The notes under the pieces: generated by a model
Told to the model about the DNA's origin: nothing
Seen by the model: the letters and a program-made list of their open reading frames with translations, nothing else
Database searches by the model: none
In this document: piece by piece, positions 47,997 through 57,769 of the stretch
Layout of the letters: every line of letters begins with the position of its first letter
How positions within the stretch are numbered: position 1 is the first letter of the stretch
Program-made: the position numbers and the translations under genes
DNA from: Roseiarcus sp963767245
GTDB taxonomy: Bacteria; Pseudomonadota; Alphaproteobacteria; Rhizobiales; Beijerinckiaceae
Assembly: GCA_963767245.1 (NCBI GenBank)
Contig: CAVYDG010000014.1
Location: 1 to 64,000 of the forward strand
Direction: 5' to 3'
Length of the DNA stretch: 64,000 bases

Positions 47997-48217
47997 ATAT
48001 GCTCCTCCCCTTGCAGAGCGTGACGACGCCCGCCGCCGTGGTCGGCGTGGCGCATTTTCACCGCGGCCCGCGCCCGAATGCGCCTACACGATCAACACGC
48101 CGCCGGCGGGTCGAATTGAGGCATATGCGCCGATGCCGTTTGCCTGGTGAATACGCAAATCTTGAGCAGTCCCCGCGACAAGTCAAGCGATCGTCAGGCG
48201 CTCAAGCCCTGCCGGTG

Positions 48218-48463
48218 TCAGCGACATTCTCGAGGGTTTTCTTCCGGAGTCTCTTTATTCCCGCGCAACCAGGCGCGGTCGTTCAAGGCGATGAATGTGC
48301 GGAGTCGGCGCAGGCTCGCATGGTCCGGCGCGCGCAACTCCAGATCGGCGAGAATCTTCCTCAGCGCCCGGCGCGCGAGCGGCCAGTCGTGCGCGCCCTG
48401 CTTCAGCACCATCCGCGCGTGGCGGATCGACCGGCGCACGATCACATCTATCAGGCGGTCCAT
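48218..48463 (-). CDS. Small helical hypothetical protein
   Basis: 81 residues. RSIRHARMVLKQGAHDWPLA, then RRALRKILADLELRAPDHAS and LRRLRTFIALNDRAWLRGN form a basic, Leu-rich helical protein. I recognise no family. The upstream GGAGAGG lies somewhat far from ATG 48463. The remaining sequence between 47997 and 48686 shows nothing else. Confidence 0.4.
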   Translation of the reverse strand: MDRLIDVIVRRSIRHARMVLKQGAHDWPLARRALRKILADLELRAPDHASLRRLRTFIALNDRAWLRGNKETPEENPRECR

Positions 48464-48686
48464 TAAAGCGCCCGCTGCCTCTCCGTCGGCGACATCGCGG
48501 AGTCAGAGGGCGGCAAGAGCGGCGCCGTTGACGTCAAGGGGCGAGCGTCCCGATTTGACGCAGGATCCCCAACGCTCACCTTAGGGAATGGACGGCCGCG
48601 CCCCGGGGCGCTGGGCGCCAATATGGGACTCTGCGCCCGCCTTGGCGCCGCCCGCGCAAACGAACGGATCACAGGCGCCGACCGCC

Positions 48687-50843
48687 TTACGCGGGCGCGC
48701 GCTGGCTGTAACCGTGCCGCTGGTTGAGCTCCTCCATGAGGCTCTGCGCAGCCTCGGCGATGACGGTGCCCGGCGGAAAAATCGCGTCGGCGCCGGCTTC
48801 GCGCAGCAGGGCGAAGTCCTGGCTCGGAATGACGCCGCCGACGGCGACCATCGTGTCTCCGAGACCGAGTTTGCCGAGCGCCTTCTTCAACGCCGGCACG
48901 AGCGCGAGATGGCCGGCGGCGAGCGAGGAGACGCCAACGATATGGGCCTCCTTCCTGGCCGCAAGAGCCGCCACCTCCTCGGGAGTCGCAAACAGCGGCC
49001 CGATTTCGACGTCGAACCCGAGGTCCGCGAACGCCGAGGCGATGATCTTCTGCCCGCGGTCGTGTCCATCCTGGCCCATCTTGGCCACCAGAATGCGGGG
49101 AGCGCGACCCTCGTTCTCGGCGAAGGCGCGGGTCATCGCCATCACCCGTTCGTTGGCCTCAACGCCAGGCCCAGACTCGGACAGATAGACGCCGGAAACG
49201 GCCCGCGCTTCGGCGACGTGACGGCTGAAGGCCTGCTCGAGCGCCAATGAGATTTCCCCGACGGTGGCCTCCGCCCGCGCCGCTTCGACCGAAAGTTGCA
49301 ACAGGTTGGCCCGGCCTCGCGCGCCATTGGCGAGCGCCGTCAACGCGGCTTGGGTCGCGCTTTCGTCCCGCTCGGCGCGCAGGCTCTTGAGCTTCTCGAT
49401 CTGGCGCGCGCGCACCGCCGCGGCGTCGACCTTGAGCACACTGAGATCGCGCTCGATCGTTGGCGCGTAGGCGTTGACGCCGATCACGGTCTGGCGGCCG
49501 GAATCGATGCGCGCCTGGGTGCGCGCAGCCGCCTCTTCGATGCGGCGCTTCGGCAGTCCGCTTTCGATCGCTTTCGCCATCCCGCCGAGGCTCTCGACCT
49601 CATCGATATGGCTCTGCGCCCGCCGCGCGAGGTCAGCGGTGAGTCGTTCGACATAGTAGGAGCCGCCCCAGGCGTCGATGATCCGGGTCGTGCCGCTCTC
49701 CTCGATCAGGAAAAGCTGGGTGTTGCGCGCGATGCGGGCGGAGAACGGCGTCGGCAGCGCCAGCGCCTCATCCAGCGCGTTGGTGTGCAGCGACTGGGTG
49801 TGGCCCTGTGTGGCGGCCATCGCCTCGATCTGGGTGCGCACGATATTGTTGAACGGGTCCTGCGCGGTCAGCGACCAGCCGGACGTCTGGCAGTGGGCCC
49901 GCAGCGGCAGCGACTTGTCCGATTTCGAACCGAAGCCTTTGACGAGGCCGGCCCAGAGCTTGCGCGCGGCGCGGAGCTTGGCGACCTCCATGAAGAAATT
50001 CATGCCCACCGCCCAGAAGAACGACAGCCGGGGCGCGAACGCGTCGACGCTCATTCCGGCGCCGACGCCGGCGCGCAGATATTCGAGGCCGTCGGCGAGC
50101 GTGTAGGCGAGTTCGAGATCCTGCGTCGCGCCCGCCTCCTGCATGTGATAGCCGGAGATCGAGATCGAGTTGAATTTCGGCATGTTGGCGGCGGTGAAGG
50201 CGAAAATGTCGGCCACGATCCGCATCGAGGCGGCGGGCGGATAAATGTAAGTGTTGCGGACCATGAACTCCTTGAGAATGTCGTTCTGAATGGTGCCTGA
50301 AAGCGCGGCCATCGGCACGCCCTGCTCTTCGGCGGCGACAATGAATAACGCCATCACCGGCAGCACCGCGCCGTTCATGGTCATCGAGACGCTGATCGAA
50401 TTGAGCGGGATGCCGGAAAAGAGGGTGCGCATGTCATAGATCGAGTCGATCGCGACGCCGGCCATGCCGACGTCGCCGGCGACACGCGGATGATCCGAAT
50501 CGTAGCCGCGGTGGGTCGCGAGGTCGAAAGCGACGGAGAGGCCTTTCTGGCCGGCGGCGAGATTGGCGCGGTAAAAGGCGTTCAACTCCTCGGCGGTCGA
50601 GAACCCGGCGTATTGCCGCACTGTCCAGGGCTGCTTGACGTACATCGTCGGATAGGGCCCGCGCAGGTAGGGCGGGAGCCCGGGCCATTCGCTCGCAAGC
50701 TCGAGCCCTTCGCGGTCGCGCGGCCGATAGAGGGACTTGACGTCGACGCCCTCCGGCGTCGCCCATACGCGGGTCGCCGGCGCAGCGACGGGTTGCGACG
50801 GAGCGGCGAAAGGCACGGCCGAGAAATTGGGAATCTGGCTCAT
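48687..50843 (-). CDS. mutB: Methylmalonyl-CoA mutase large (catalytic) subunit
   Basis: 718 residues from ATG 50843. The catalytic barrel has GPYPTMYVKQPWTVRQYAGF, SVAFDLATHRGYDSDHPRVA and CQTSGWSLTAQDPFNNIVRT; the C-terminal cobalamin-binding domain has MGQDGHDRGQKIIASAFADL (base-off His) and SSLAAGHLALVP. It interconverts succinyl-CoA and methylmalonyl-CoA, linking propionate, odd-chain and ethylmalonyl-CoA pathways to the TCA cycle. It overlaps the small-subunit gene by 4 bases. Confidence 0.97.
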   Translation of the reverse strand: MSQIPNFSAVPFAAPSQPVAAPATRVWATPEGVDVKSLYRPRDREGLELASEWPGLPPYLRGPYPTMYVKQPWTVRQYAGFSTAEELNAFYRANLAAGQKGLSVAFDLATHRGYDSDHPRVAGDVGMAGVAIDSIYDMRTLFSGIPLNSISVSMTMNGAVLPVMALFIVAAEEQGVPMAALSGTIQNDILKEFMVRNTYIYPPAASMRIVADIFAFTAANMPKFNSISISGYHMQEAGATQDLELAYTLADGLEYLRAGVGAGMSVDAFAPRLSFFWAVGMNFFMEVAKLRAARKLWAGLVKGFGSKSDKSLPLRAHCQTSGWSLTAQDPFNNIVRTQIEAMAATQGHTQSLHTNALDEALALPTPFSARIARNTQLFLIEESGTTRIIDAWGGSYYVERLTADLARRAQSHIDEVESLGGMAKAIESGLPKRRIEEAAARTQARIDSGRQTVIGVNAYAPTIERDLSVLKVDAAAVRARQIEKLKSLRAERDESATQAALTALANGARGRANLLQLSVEAARAEATVGEISLALEQAFSRHVAEARAVSGVYLSESGPGVEANERVMAMTRAFAENEGRAPRILVAKMGQDGHDRGQKIIASAFADLGFDVEIGPLFATPEEVAALAARKEAHIVGVSSLAAGHLALVPALKKALGKLGLGDTMVAVGGVIPSQDFALLREAGADAIFPPGTVIAEAAQSLMEELNQRHGYSQRAPA

Positions 50844-52702
50844 GACGTCGTCATTCCGTGGCGCTCTCCGGAAGAGGCCCCGATCCGCCGATAGAGGTCC
50901 TCGAGAGCCGCGACAGCATTCGCGCCGGCGAAGATGAAATCGTCGACGCCCGCGGCGCGCCACTTCGCCTCGCTGTCGCCGGGGCGCCCCGCAAGCATGA
51001 GGCCCTTCACGCCCGAGGCCTTGATCGATTTGGCGAAGGCCTCCCCCTGCGCCGCGCTTTCCCTGTCGTCGCCGCATAGGCAGGCGAGCGGCGCGCCGCT
51101 CTTCTTCAGCCGCTCGACCGCCTCTTGGGTTGTCGCGCACTCGCCGTCATAAACGGCCTCGAAACCGCCGGCCTCGAGCCATTCGCGCACATAGGCGACC
51201 CGGCCTCGATGGGCGGGCTCCGGCCCCAGCGCGGCGAGATAGACCCGGGGTCGCGAACCCGTCCGGTGAAGAATGGCGTCTGACTTGTCGCGCAGGCGCT
51301 CGAACGGCTCTGCAAGCCGAAACGGCGCCAGCGCGCCCTCGGCGGGCGTCAAGACTTCGCGCTCGGGTGCGCCAAGCGCAACCTCGACCGGCGCTTCGGC
51401 GAGATCGGCGTGGGCGCTGACCCCGGTGATCGGCGAGGCGATCCTCGCGACGTCGCGCCTGAGCGCCGCCGCGCTGACGGCGACCTGGCGCTGGAAGACG
51501 CCGCCGGCGAGCGCCGAGGGCAGACCGCCCTCGCCCTCGATCTCCTGAAACAGCGCCCAGGCGCGCTCGCAGAGCGCCTTGGTCAGCGCCTCGAACGCGC
51601 CTGAGCCGGCGGCCGGATCGGCGACAAATCCGAGATGGGATTCGCGCAACAGGACGAGCTGGGCGTTGCGGGCGAGACGCCGGGCGAGGCTGTCGGGAAG
51701 GCCGACGGCGAGAGTGTGCGGAAGCACGCTCACGCTGTCAGCGCCGCCGAGGCCGGCCGAGAACGCCGCCATCGCCCCGCGCATGACGTTCACGGTCGGG
51801 TCGCGCGCCGTCATCATCCGCCAGGCGCTTTCGGCGTGCACATGTGCGGCGCGAGGCTCTAGGCCGCACGCCTCCTCGACCCGCGACCAAGCGATGCGCA
51901 ACGCGCGGAATTTCGACAAGGTCGCAAACTCGTCCGCGTCGGCCGCCAGACGGAAGGCGATAAGCGCGCGGGCTTCGGCAGGCGGCGCCCCCGCCGCCTC
52001 GAGCAGGCGCAACTCACTGACGGCGGACGCGAGCGCAAAAGCGAGCTCTTGCGCCGGGCTCCCGCCCGCCGCGTGGACGCCGCGCGCGTCGGCCGCCATG
52101 AGCGGCCCGCTGAAGCCCATGCTTCGCAACGCGAGCGCGCTCTCGAGCCACGGCGCCGCGTGGGCTGTCCAGCCGGCCGCGAACGGTCCGCGAACCGAGG
52201 CGGCGAACGGATCGAGGCCGAAAAGAACCGCGCAGTCCGCCGGCTTTGCGCCGGCGCGTTCGATCAGCGCGGCGAACGCCTGCGCCTGCTGCGGACCGTC
52301 GCGGCCAAGATCAAGCTCGAAATGCGCCCCGGCGTCGAAGCGGACGCCATCGAAAGCCTGGTGAAGGGTCGCGGGATCGAATCGCCTGAGGCCATAACCG
52401 TGCGCGCCGAGCGCACCGGAAAACACGACATCAAGACCGTCCGCGCCATTGGCGAGATCGTCGAGCGCCTGGGCGTTGGCCTCGCCGGGGTCGGGATGGT
52501 CGAGGCGCGCGGTGATGCGCCAGGAGCCGGCGGGTCCGAGCGCCCTCGGGCCCTCCGCCGGTTGATAGACGGGCTCGATCCGGATGCCGTCCGCGGTTCT
52601 GGAGGCGAGCGTTTCGAGGCTCGCCCCGTGAAGCGCCGCTTCGGCGGCCCGGCGCCAATCGGCTTCGGCAGCAGCAGGAAAAAGGCTCGCAGCCGCGCCC
52701 AA
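50840..52702 (-). CDS. mutA: Methylmalonyl-CoA mutase small subunit
   Basis: 620 residues from TTG 52702 with GGAGG 6 bases before it. It is homologous to the large subunit but degenerate: FRALRIAWSRVEEACGLEPR, WRMMTARDPTVNVMRGAMAA and FVADPAAGSGAFEALTKALC are conserved, while the B12-binding DxHxxG motif is absent in the C-terminal domain (LKKSGAPLACLCGDDRESAA), as expected for the non-catalytic chain. It forms the alpha-beta heterodimer with the downstream subunit, with coupled translation (4-base overlap). Confidence 0.95.
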   Translation of the reverse strand: MGAAASLFPAAAEADWRRAAEAALHGASLETLASRTADGIRIEPVYQPAEGPRALGPAGSWRITARLDHPDPGEANAQALDDLANGADGLDVVFSGALGAHGYGLRRFDPATLHQAFDGVRFDAGAHFELDLGRDGPQQAQAFAALIERAGAKPADCAVLFGLDPFAASVRGPFAAGWTAHAAPWLESALALRSMGFSGPLMAADARGVHAAGGSPAQELAFALASAVSELRLLEAAGAPPAEARALIAFRLAADADEFATLSKFRALRIAWSRVEEACGLEPRAAHVHAESAWRMMTARDPTVNVMRGAMAAFSAGLGGADSVSVLPHTLAVGLPDSLARRLARNAQLVLLRESHLGFVADPAAGSGAFEALTKALCERAWALFQEIEGEGGLPSALAGGVFQRQVAVSAAALRRDVARIASPITGVSAHADLAEAPVEVALGAPEREVLTPAEGALAPFRLAEPFERLRDKSDAILHRTGSRPRVYLAALGPEPAHRGRVAYVREWLEAGGFEAVYDGECATTQEAVERLKKSGAPLACLCGDDRESAAQGEAFAKSIKASGVKGLMLAGRPGDSEAKWRAAGVDDFIFAGANAVAALEDLYRRIGASSGERHGMTTS

Positions 52703-52714
52703 CGCATTCCTCCG

Positions 52715-53122
52715 CTAAATGAACTGGGACAACCCCGGGATCGAAGCGGAGATTTCGCCCACGACCTGATCGCCCGCGACCTCGCGGACGTAGCCGAAGA
52801 CCTCCTTGCCGACCGCCTGGATTTGCTCCATGCCGAGGCCGAGGCCCATCAATTCGGCCCCGAGCGCCATCAGTCCGCCCCCGCCCATGGCGCCGGCGGA
52901 GACGCCCATCAAGCCCTTGAGGCCTCCGCCCATGCCTTCGCCGCCAGTGTGCGTGCTCGAGGCGATGATCGCCGGAAAGGCCGGCGCCTTTGCGAACAGG
53001 TCACGAATGGCCTCCTCCGGCGCCTCGCGCTGGATGAAATCGCCAATCAGGGCGACCGCCTTGCGCGCGACCTCCGGGGTCGTATCCGACGCCTTGGCGA
53101 CGCGCGCGATCAGGTTGTCCAT
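52715..53122 (-). CDS. DUF2267-like small protein
   Basis: 135 residues from ATG 53122. MDNLIARVAKASDTTPEVAR and KAVALIGDFIQREAPEEAIR resemble the DUF2267/DUF2780 helical repeat; the middle is Gly-rich (GGEGMGGGLKGLMGVSAGAM), and the end VREVAGDQVVGEISASIPG is the usual terminus. No function is known. It stands 12 bases upstream of the mutase genes in the same direction, so it may be the first gene of that operon. Confidence 0.75.
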   Translation of the reverse strand: MDNLIARVAKASDTTPEVARKAVALIGDFIQREAPEEAIRDLFAKAPAFPAIIASSTHTGGEGMGGGLKGLMGVSAGAMGGGGLMALGAELMGLGLGMEQIQAVGKEVFGYVREVAGDQVVGEISASIPGLSQFI

Positions 53123-53565
53123 TCGACGCTCCTCGGTCGGGCGCAAAAGGCCCGCGGCGTTGGTTGTCTCGCTGCTCGCGGGGGCGAAATCAAGCGCGCT
53201 GGCGGAAGTGTAGTTGTTCGGCCGGCGATGGGAAACGGCGAATGCGCCGCAACGGGGCGTGGCGATCCGTCGTCACAGGTTTTGTGGCGCCGCATCACGA
53301 TTGAGCCATGATTGGGTCACATATATAAAGCCGAATTAATATCTCAATCTTGGCGCCCTGGTGTCTTGGGCTGCCCGATCCGGCCAAAATGAACGGTATT
53401 CTGCCTGGTTTCCAGTGACTTTGAGCAAAAAGATCATGTCGATCCCAGAACAAGCAATGCGTAATTTGCATGGCTGATGTTCCGATCGGGCGCCTACCGC
53501 TCCCCGCTCGCTGACCTTATGTTGCAGTGCGGTAGGCCAAGCGCCTGCCAGAATTGGAGTATGAA
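53123..53565. other. Intergenic region before the DUF1127 gene
   Basis: No gene. An AT-rich patch (CACATATATAAAGCCG near 53320) suggests promoter sequence for one of the two divergent transcription units, but I cannot define -10/-35 pairs with confidence. Confidence 0.4.
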
Positions 53566-53736
53566 ATGAGCCCTCTCAAGACGATCTCCGAGAAGCTGAA
53601 CACCTGGCGCCGGTATCGCGACGCGGTTCGTGAGCTGTCGCAGCTCTCGGATCGCGAGTTGAACGACATCGGCATCCGCCGCGGCGACATCCAAGATATC
53701 GTGCGCCGTTCGGTCACGAGCAAGGCCGCGGTCTGA
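53566..53736 (+). CDS. DUF1127 small protein
   Basis: 56 residues from ATG 53566, with TTGGAG 7 bases upstream (an earlier TTG at 53554 is in frame). The DUF1127 block is WRRYRDAVRELSQLSDRELN and DIGIRRGDIQDIVRR, basic and Arg-rich. Members of this class act as small RNA-binding or regulatory proteins in phosphate and carbon control in related bacteria. A strong hairpin follows at 53761. Confidence 0.9.
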   Translation: MSPLKTISEKLNTWRRYRDAVRELSQLSDRELNDIGIRRGDIQDIVRRSVTSKAAV

Positions 53737-53760
53737 TCCACGACTTGCTTAACGAGCCGG

Positions 53761-53784
53761 GACGCGCCGCGTAAGCGGCGCGTC
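53761..53784 (+). terminator. Perfect 10-bp stem with 4-base loop after the DUF1127 gene
   Basis: GACGCGCCGC (53761-53770), loop GTAA, then GCGGCGCGTC (53775-53784). There is no T run, but the stem is very stable; it probably ends or protects the DUF1127 transcript. Confidence 0.6.
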
Positions 53785-53879
53785 GGCCCCCGGGCGGGGC
53801 TTGAAGGCGGCATTCCTTCCTTTGACGACGCCTGAAAACCAAGTTGACGCTGGCCCGGAGCTTTGTGACAAGCTCGCCC

Positions 53880-55331
53880 ATGCGCCCCATCCACATCATC
53901 GGCGGCGGACTGGCCGGCTCGGAGGCCGCATGGCAAGCGGCGGAGCTCGGCGTTCCGGTCGTGCTGCATGAAATGCGGCCGAACCGCGCCACCGCCGCGC
54001 ACCGGACTTCGCACCTGGCCGAGCTGGTCTGCTCGAATTCGTTCCGTTCCGACGACGCCTCGACCAACGCGGTGGGGATCCTGCATCGCGAGATGCGCGC
54101 CCTCGGTTCGATCGTGCTCAACAACGCCGACGCCTGCCAGGTGCCGGCCGGAGGCGCGCTCGCGGTCGACCGCGACGGCTTCTCCCGCGGCGTCGAGGCC
54201 GCCATCCTCGGCCACCCCCTCATAACGGTCGAGCGTGGCGAAATCGCCGGCCTGCCGCCCGAGGACTGGGACAATGTCATCGTCGCCACCGGGCCGCTCA
54301 CCTCGCCCTTGCTCGCCGAGGCGATCAGCCGGCTGACGGCTGAGGACGCGCTCGCCTTCTTCGACGCGATCGCCCCGATCGTCCATCGCCATTCGATCGA
54401 CATGGACGTCGCCTGGATGCAGTCGCGCTACGACAAGGCGGGCCCAAGCGGCGGCGCCGAGGCTTATGTCAACTGCCCGATGACCCGCGACCAGTACGGC
54501 GCCTTCATCGACGCGCTGCTCGCGGCGGAGAAGACCGAATTCCGCGAATTCGAGGGCACGCCCTATTTCGACGGCTGCCTGCCGATCGAGGTGATGGCCG
54601 ACCGCGGCCGCGAGACTCTTCGCCATGGGCCGATGAAGCCGTTCGGGCTCACCAACGCCCATGATCCGAAGGTCAAGCCCTACGCGGTCGTGCAGCTCAG
54701 GCAGGACAATGCGCTCGGCACCCTGTTCAACATCGTCGGCTTCCAGACCAAGCTCAAATACGGCGAGCAGGGCCGAATCTTCCGCATGATCCCGGGGCTC
54801 GAACAGGCGGAGTTCGCCCGGCTCGGGGGCATGCACCGCAACACCTATCTCAATTCGCCCCGCCTCCTCGACGCGCGTCTCAGGCTCAAGGCCGCGCCCC
54901 GCCTGCGCTTCGCTGGCCAGATCACCGGCTGCGAGGGCTATGTCGAGAGCGCCGCGATCGGCCTCATCGCCGGCCGCTTCGCCGCCGCCGAGCGCCTCGG
55001 CCGCGATCTTGACCCCCCGCCGCCGACGACCGCGATCGGCGCTCTTCTCAACCACATCACCGGCGGCCACATCGAATTGATCGACCCCGGCCCGCGCTCG
55101 TTCCAGCCGATGAACGTCAATTTCGGCCTGTTTCCGCCGATCGCCGAGCCGCGCGTCGACGGTGACGGCAAGCGCCTGCGCGGGCCGGAGCGCGGCCTCG
55201 CCCGAAAGCGCGCGCTATCGGCGAGGGCGGAGGCGGATCTGGCTGAGTGGATCGAGACGTCGGGTCGAGAGGGCACGCCCCGCGGCGGCTCGTTCGCCCA
55301 GCCTCTCACGATCGGAAGTCTGGCGCGTTGA
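53880..55331 (+). CDS. trmFO: tRNA (uracil-5-)-methyltransferase TrmFO, folate-dependent
   Basis: 483 residues from ATG 53880. The FAD-binding start is MRPIHIIGGGLAGSEAAWQA; HRTSHLAELVCSNSFRSDDA holds the catalytic Cys region; EGTPYFDGCLPIEVMADRGR, LGTLFNIVGFQTKLKYGEQG and GCEGYVESAAIGLIAGRFAA complete the family pattern. It makes m5U54 in the T loop using methylene-THF and FADH2. Upstream longer frames have no ribosome site. Confidence 0.96.
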   Translation: MRPIHIIGGGLAGSEAAWQAAELGVPVVLHEMRPNRATAAHRTSHLAELVCSNSFRSDDASTNAVGILHREMRALGSIVLNNADACQVPAGGALAVDRDGFSRGVEAAILGHPLITVERGEIAGLPPEDWDNVIVATGPLTSPLLAEAISRLTAEDALAFFDAIAPIVHRHSIDMDVAWMQSRYDKAGPSGGAEAYVNCPMTRDQYGAFIDALLAAEKTEFREFEGTPYFDGCLPIEVMADRGRETLRHGPMKPFGLTNAHDPKVKPYAVVQLRQDNALGTLFNIVGFQTKLKYGEQGRIFRMIPGLEQAEFARLGGMHRNTYLNSPRLLDARLRLKAAPRLRFAGQITGCEGYVESAAIGLIAGRFAAAERLGRDLDPPPPTTAIGALLNHITGGHIELIDPGPRSFQPMNVNFGLFPPIAEPRVDGDGKRLRGPERGLARKRALSARAEADLAEWIETSGREGTPRGGSFAQPLTIGSLAR

Positions 55332-55361
55332 AGACGTTTTGCGGCAACTCGGGGAACGAGC

Positions 55362-55799
55362 GTGGACGGCGCCTATCTCTCGGCCTTAGCCGCTCTTGCC
55401 GGCGCGATCATCGGCGGCGTCACCTCGTTCGCCACGACCTGGCTCGCCACAACTACGCAAGCGCGCGCAACGCGGCTCGCCACTGAGCTTAGCGCACGGC
55501 AGGACCTCTACGGCCGCTACATGACCGAACTCGCGACTTTGTTCGCCGATGCGCTAAAAAGCGACAAGGTCGACTACGCCAAGCTGACCGGCGCCTTCGC
55601 CCTCAAAGGCCGGATTGAGCTCATGTCCTCCGGCCCCGTGGTCGCGGCCGCCGACCGCGCGCTCAAATTCGTCGTCGACCTGACGATGGGTCCGCCGCGC
55701 AGCGACGCCGAGGTGCGCGCGATGATGGACGACCGGAGCGCCGACGTGATCGGCGATTTCGCCAAGGCTTGCCGGACGGAGCTGCGGGCGCTCGGATAA
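55362..55799 (+). CDS. Small membrane-anchored protein of unknown function
   Basis: 145 residues from GTG 55362. One N-terminal membrane helix (LSALAALAGAIIGGVTSFAT, about residues 6-25) with the Gly-rich AGAIIGG pattern is followed by an alpha-helical domain: TRLATELSARQDLYGRYMTE, FALKGRIELMSSGPVVAAAD. Similar short proteins occur widely without assigned function. The next 150 bases hold no gene. Confidence 0.6.
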   Translation: MDGAYLSALAALAGAIIGGVTSFATTWLATTTQARATRLATELSARQDLYGRYMTELATLFADALKSDKVDYAKLTGAFALKGRIELMSSGPVVAAADRALKFVVDLTMGPPRSDAEVRAMMDDRSADVIGDFAKACRTELRALG

Positions 55800-55953
55800 G
55801 CGCGCGCGTGCTAGCCCTTGACCAACACGGACACTACAAAGGGGTCGAAGATCAGGCGGTCGCAGCTCAGGGCGTGAGTCGAGGCGGTCGTCCTTGCCGG
55901 TCGGGCGCCGCGGGGGTCGAACCCCGAGCTGCGGCGCGCGGGGAGTGTTATTG

Positions 55954-56745
55954 ATGGCCGATCGCATCGTGCGCCTCGTCGCCGAGGCCTACCGATGGCA
56001 GCGGCGGCTCGGCGCCAAAGTCATTCCGACGCCCTGCTGCGCTATCGTCGCCAGTCCCGAGCATCCCGACGTCTGGGAGGCAAATCACGCCGACGGCGTG
56101 ACCGCCCGAACCGACGAGGAGACCCGAACCGTGTTCGCGGCGATGGACAGCCACTTGGCCCATACGCCATGGCGCGTCGTCCACACCGATTGCTTCACTC
56201 CCGACGCTTTCCTCGCTCGCCTTGCCCTCGACTTCGACGAGCGCTTCGTCGCGATCCTGATGGCGCTCGAAGGAGACCTCACGGATCGCGGCGCGCCGGT
56301 TGAGCTTCGTCCCGTCGTCGACGACGCAGGGTATCAAGCGCTGCTTAAGCTCGTGAGGTTGAACCATGCCGAACGGCAAGAGGTCGACCGCCTGCATTTG
56401 CCGCCGGAGTTCAGCGCCGCAATGGTCGACGTCTATCGCGCCAAGAGGGACGCCTATCGTTTTCACCTCGCGGTCAAGGAGGGAGTTCCGATCGCATATG
56501 GCGGCTGTGCCGCGGCGCCCAACGGCGTGGGCATGATCGAGGACCTGTTCACCCTGCCTTCCGAGCGCCGCCGGGGCGTCATCACCGGCGTGATCGCGGC
56601 CTTCGTGGACGCGCTGCGCGCCAGGGATTGCGAGCTGATCTTTCTCGGCGCGCTCGCCAATGACCGGCCGAAGCGTCTCTACGCCCGCCTCGGCTTTCGC
56701 CCCGTCACCCTCGCCCGCACCTGGGCGCGCAAGCTGGCCGAATGA
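55954..56745 (+). CDS. GNAT-family acetyltransferase with an N-terminal extra domain
   Basis: 263 residues from ATG 55954. The first 120 residues form a separate domain (VIPTPCCAIVASPEHPDVWE, DFDERFVAILMALEGD). The second half is GNAT: FHLAVKEGVPIAYGGCAA, EDLFTLPSERRRGVITGVIA with the acetyl-CoA loop RRRGV, and LYARLGFRPVTLARTW. Two-domain GNATs like this are common in alphaproteobacteria; the substrate is unknown. Confidence 0.82.
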   Translation: MADRIVRLVAEAYRWQRRLGAKVIPTPCCAIVASPEHPDVWEANHADGVTARTDEETRTVFAAMDSHLAHTPWRVVHTDCFTPDAFLARLALDFDERFVAILMALEGDLTDRGAPVELRPVVDDAGYQALLKLVRLNHAERQEVDRLHLPPEFSAAMVDVYRAKRDAYRFHLAVKEGVPIAYGGCAAAPNGVGMIEDLFTLPSERRRGVITGVIAAFVDALRARDCELIFLGALANDRPKRLYARLGFRPVTLARTWARKLAE

Positions 56746-56796
56746 GCAGGAGCGCGAGAAATAGGCTTGCATCGGGCGGAAACAAAACCGGCGGCT

Positions 56797-56860
56797 CCCG
56801 CAAGAGGCCCGGATCGCGGCCGACGAGATCAACGCCGCGGGCGGCGTCAGATCTCTGTAA
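56797..56860 (+). pseudogene. Scrap of a branched-chain-amino-acid-type ABC binding protein
   Basis: One frame reads QEARIAADEINAAGGVRSL and then TAA. The segment (A)xDEINAAGGV is the hallmark helix of LivK-type periplasmic binding proteins, with nothing else of the gene present on either side. Only about 20 codons are left, so this could be chance resemblance. Confidence 0.3.
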
Positions 56861-56869
56861 GTCGGCCTC

Positions 56870-57769
56870 TTACAGCGCCTCGGTCAGCGCGATCTCCTCG
56901 TGGCGGCCGCAGCGACGGTCCATGAGGACGATCGCGACGCCGCTGCCCGCGACGAGAGCGATCCCGGCGAGCGCGAGAGCGTTCGGCGGCGCGCCGAATA
57001 CGAAGACGCCCGAGAGCACGCCCCAAAGCGCGAAGCTGTAGAAGAAGGGCGCGACAGCCGCCGTCCGGCCGAGCCGATAGGCCAGCAGGAGCCCGACGTG
57101 CCCGAGGGTTACGAACAGGCCCGCGAAACCCAGAAAGGCGAGATGCCGGCCCGTTGGCGCCCGCCAGCTCTCGAAACCGGCCGACATCGCGCCCGCAACC
57201 GCCATCACCATGACATTGGTCGCGAAGGTCACAACCATGACAGGGATGCGAGCCGGCACACCGCGCCCGATGAGGTCGCGCACCGCGATCAGCACCGCCG
57301 AGGCGAAGGCAAGCACCGCTGCTGACGAAATTCCAGCGGGTCCGGGCTGGGCGACCAGAACGCCGCCGGCGAAGCCGAGTATGACGAGGACGACCCGCGC
57401 CACCCCGACCGGCTCCCGAAGGACAAAGGCGAGAGCCAGGATCAGGAACAGCGGCGCCGTCTGCATGATGGCGATCACGTCGGCGATCGGCAGGCGCGAG
57501 AGCGCCACGATGTAGCAGAGAACGCTGAGGGTCTCCGCCGCCGCGCGCATGAGCGGGCGAAGGTGGGCGGCCGACGAAATATCGCGCCAGTCTCCAAGCG
57601 CGACGAGCAGCAGGCCGCAGGCGAGGCTGGCCGCGACGCCGCGCAGGAACAACACCTCGAACGGCGGAAGATCGGCCGTGACGAGCTTCATGAACGTATC
57701 GCAGACGACGAAGGACGCAGTCGCGGCGAGCATGGCTGCGATGCCGCCGAGGTCGGAGGTTTTGCGCAT
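56870..57769 (-). CDS. EamA/DMT-family transporter
   Basis: 299 residues from ATG 57769. Ten membrane helices in two EamA repeats (for example AMLAATASFVVCDTFMKLVT, VIAIMQTAPLFLILALAFVL and GLLLAYRLGRTAAVAPFFYS) with a short polar C-terminus (LMDRRCGRHEEIALTEAL). Such proteins export amino acids or other metabolites; the substrate is unknown. Confidence 0.88.
   Translation of the reverse strand: MRKTSDLGGIAAMLAATASFVVCDTFMKLVTADLPPFEVLFLRGVAASLACGLLLVALGDWRDISSAAHLRPLMRAAAETLSVLCYIVALSRLPIADVIAIMQTAPLFLILALAFVLREPVGVARVVLVILGFAGGVLVAQPGPAGISSAAVLAFASAVLIAVRDLIGRGVPARIPVMVVTFATNVMVMAVAGAMSAGFESWRAPTGRHLAFLGFAGLFVTLGHVGLLLAYRLGRTAAVAPFFYSFALWGVLSGVFVFGAPPNALALAGIALVAGSGVAIVLMDRRCGRHEEIALTEAL

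Noticed and set aside
55870..55950. A tRNA-like sequence with GGGGTCGAACCCCG before the GNAT gene
   Set aside because: The T-arm-like hairpin is present but no acceptor, D or anticodon arms can be drawn.
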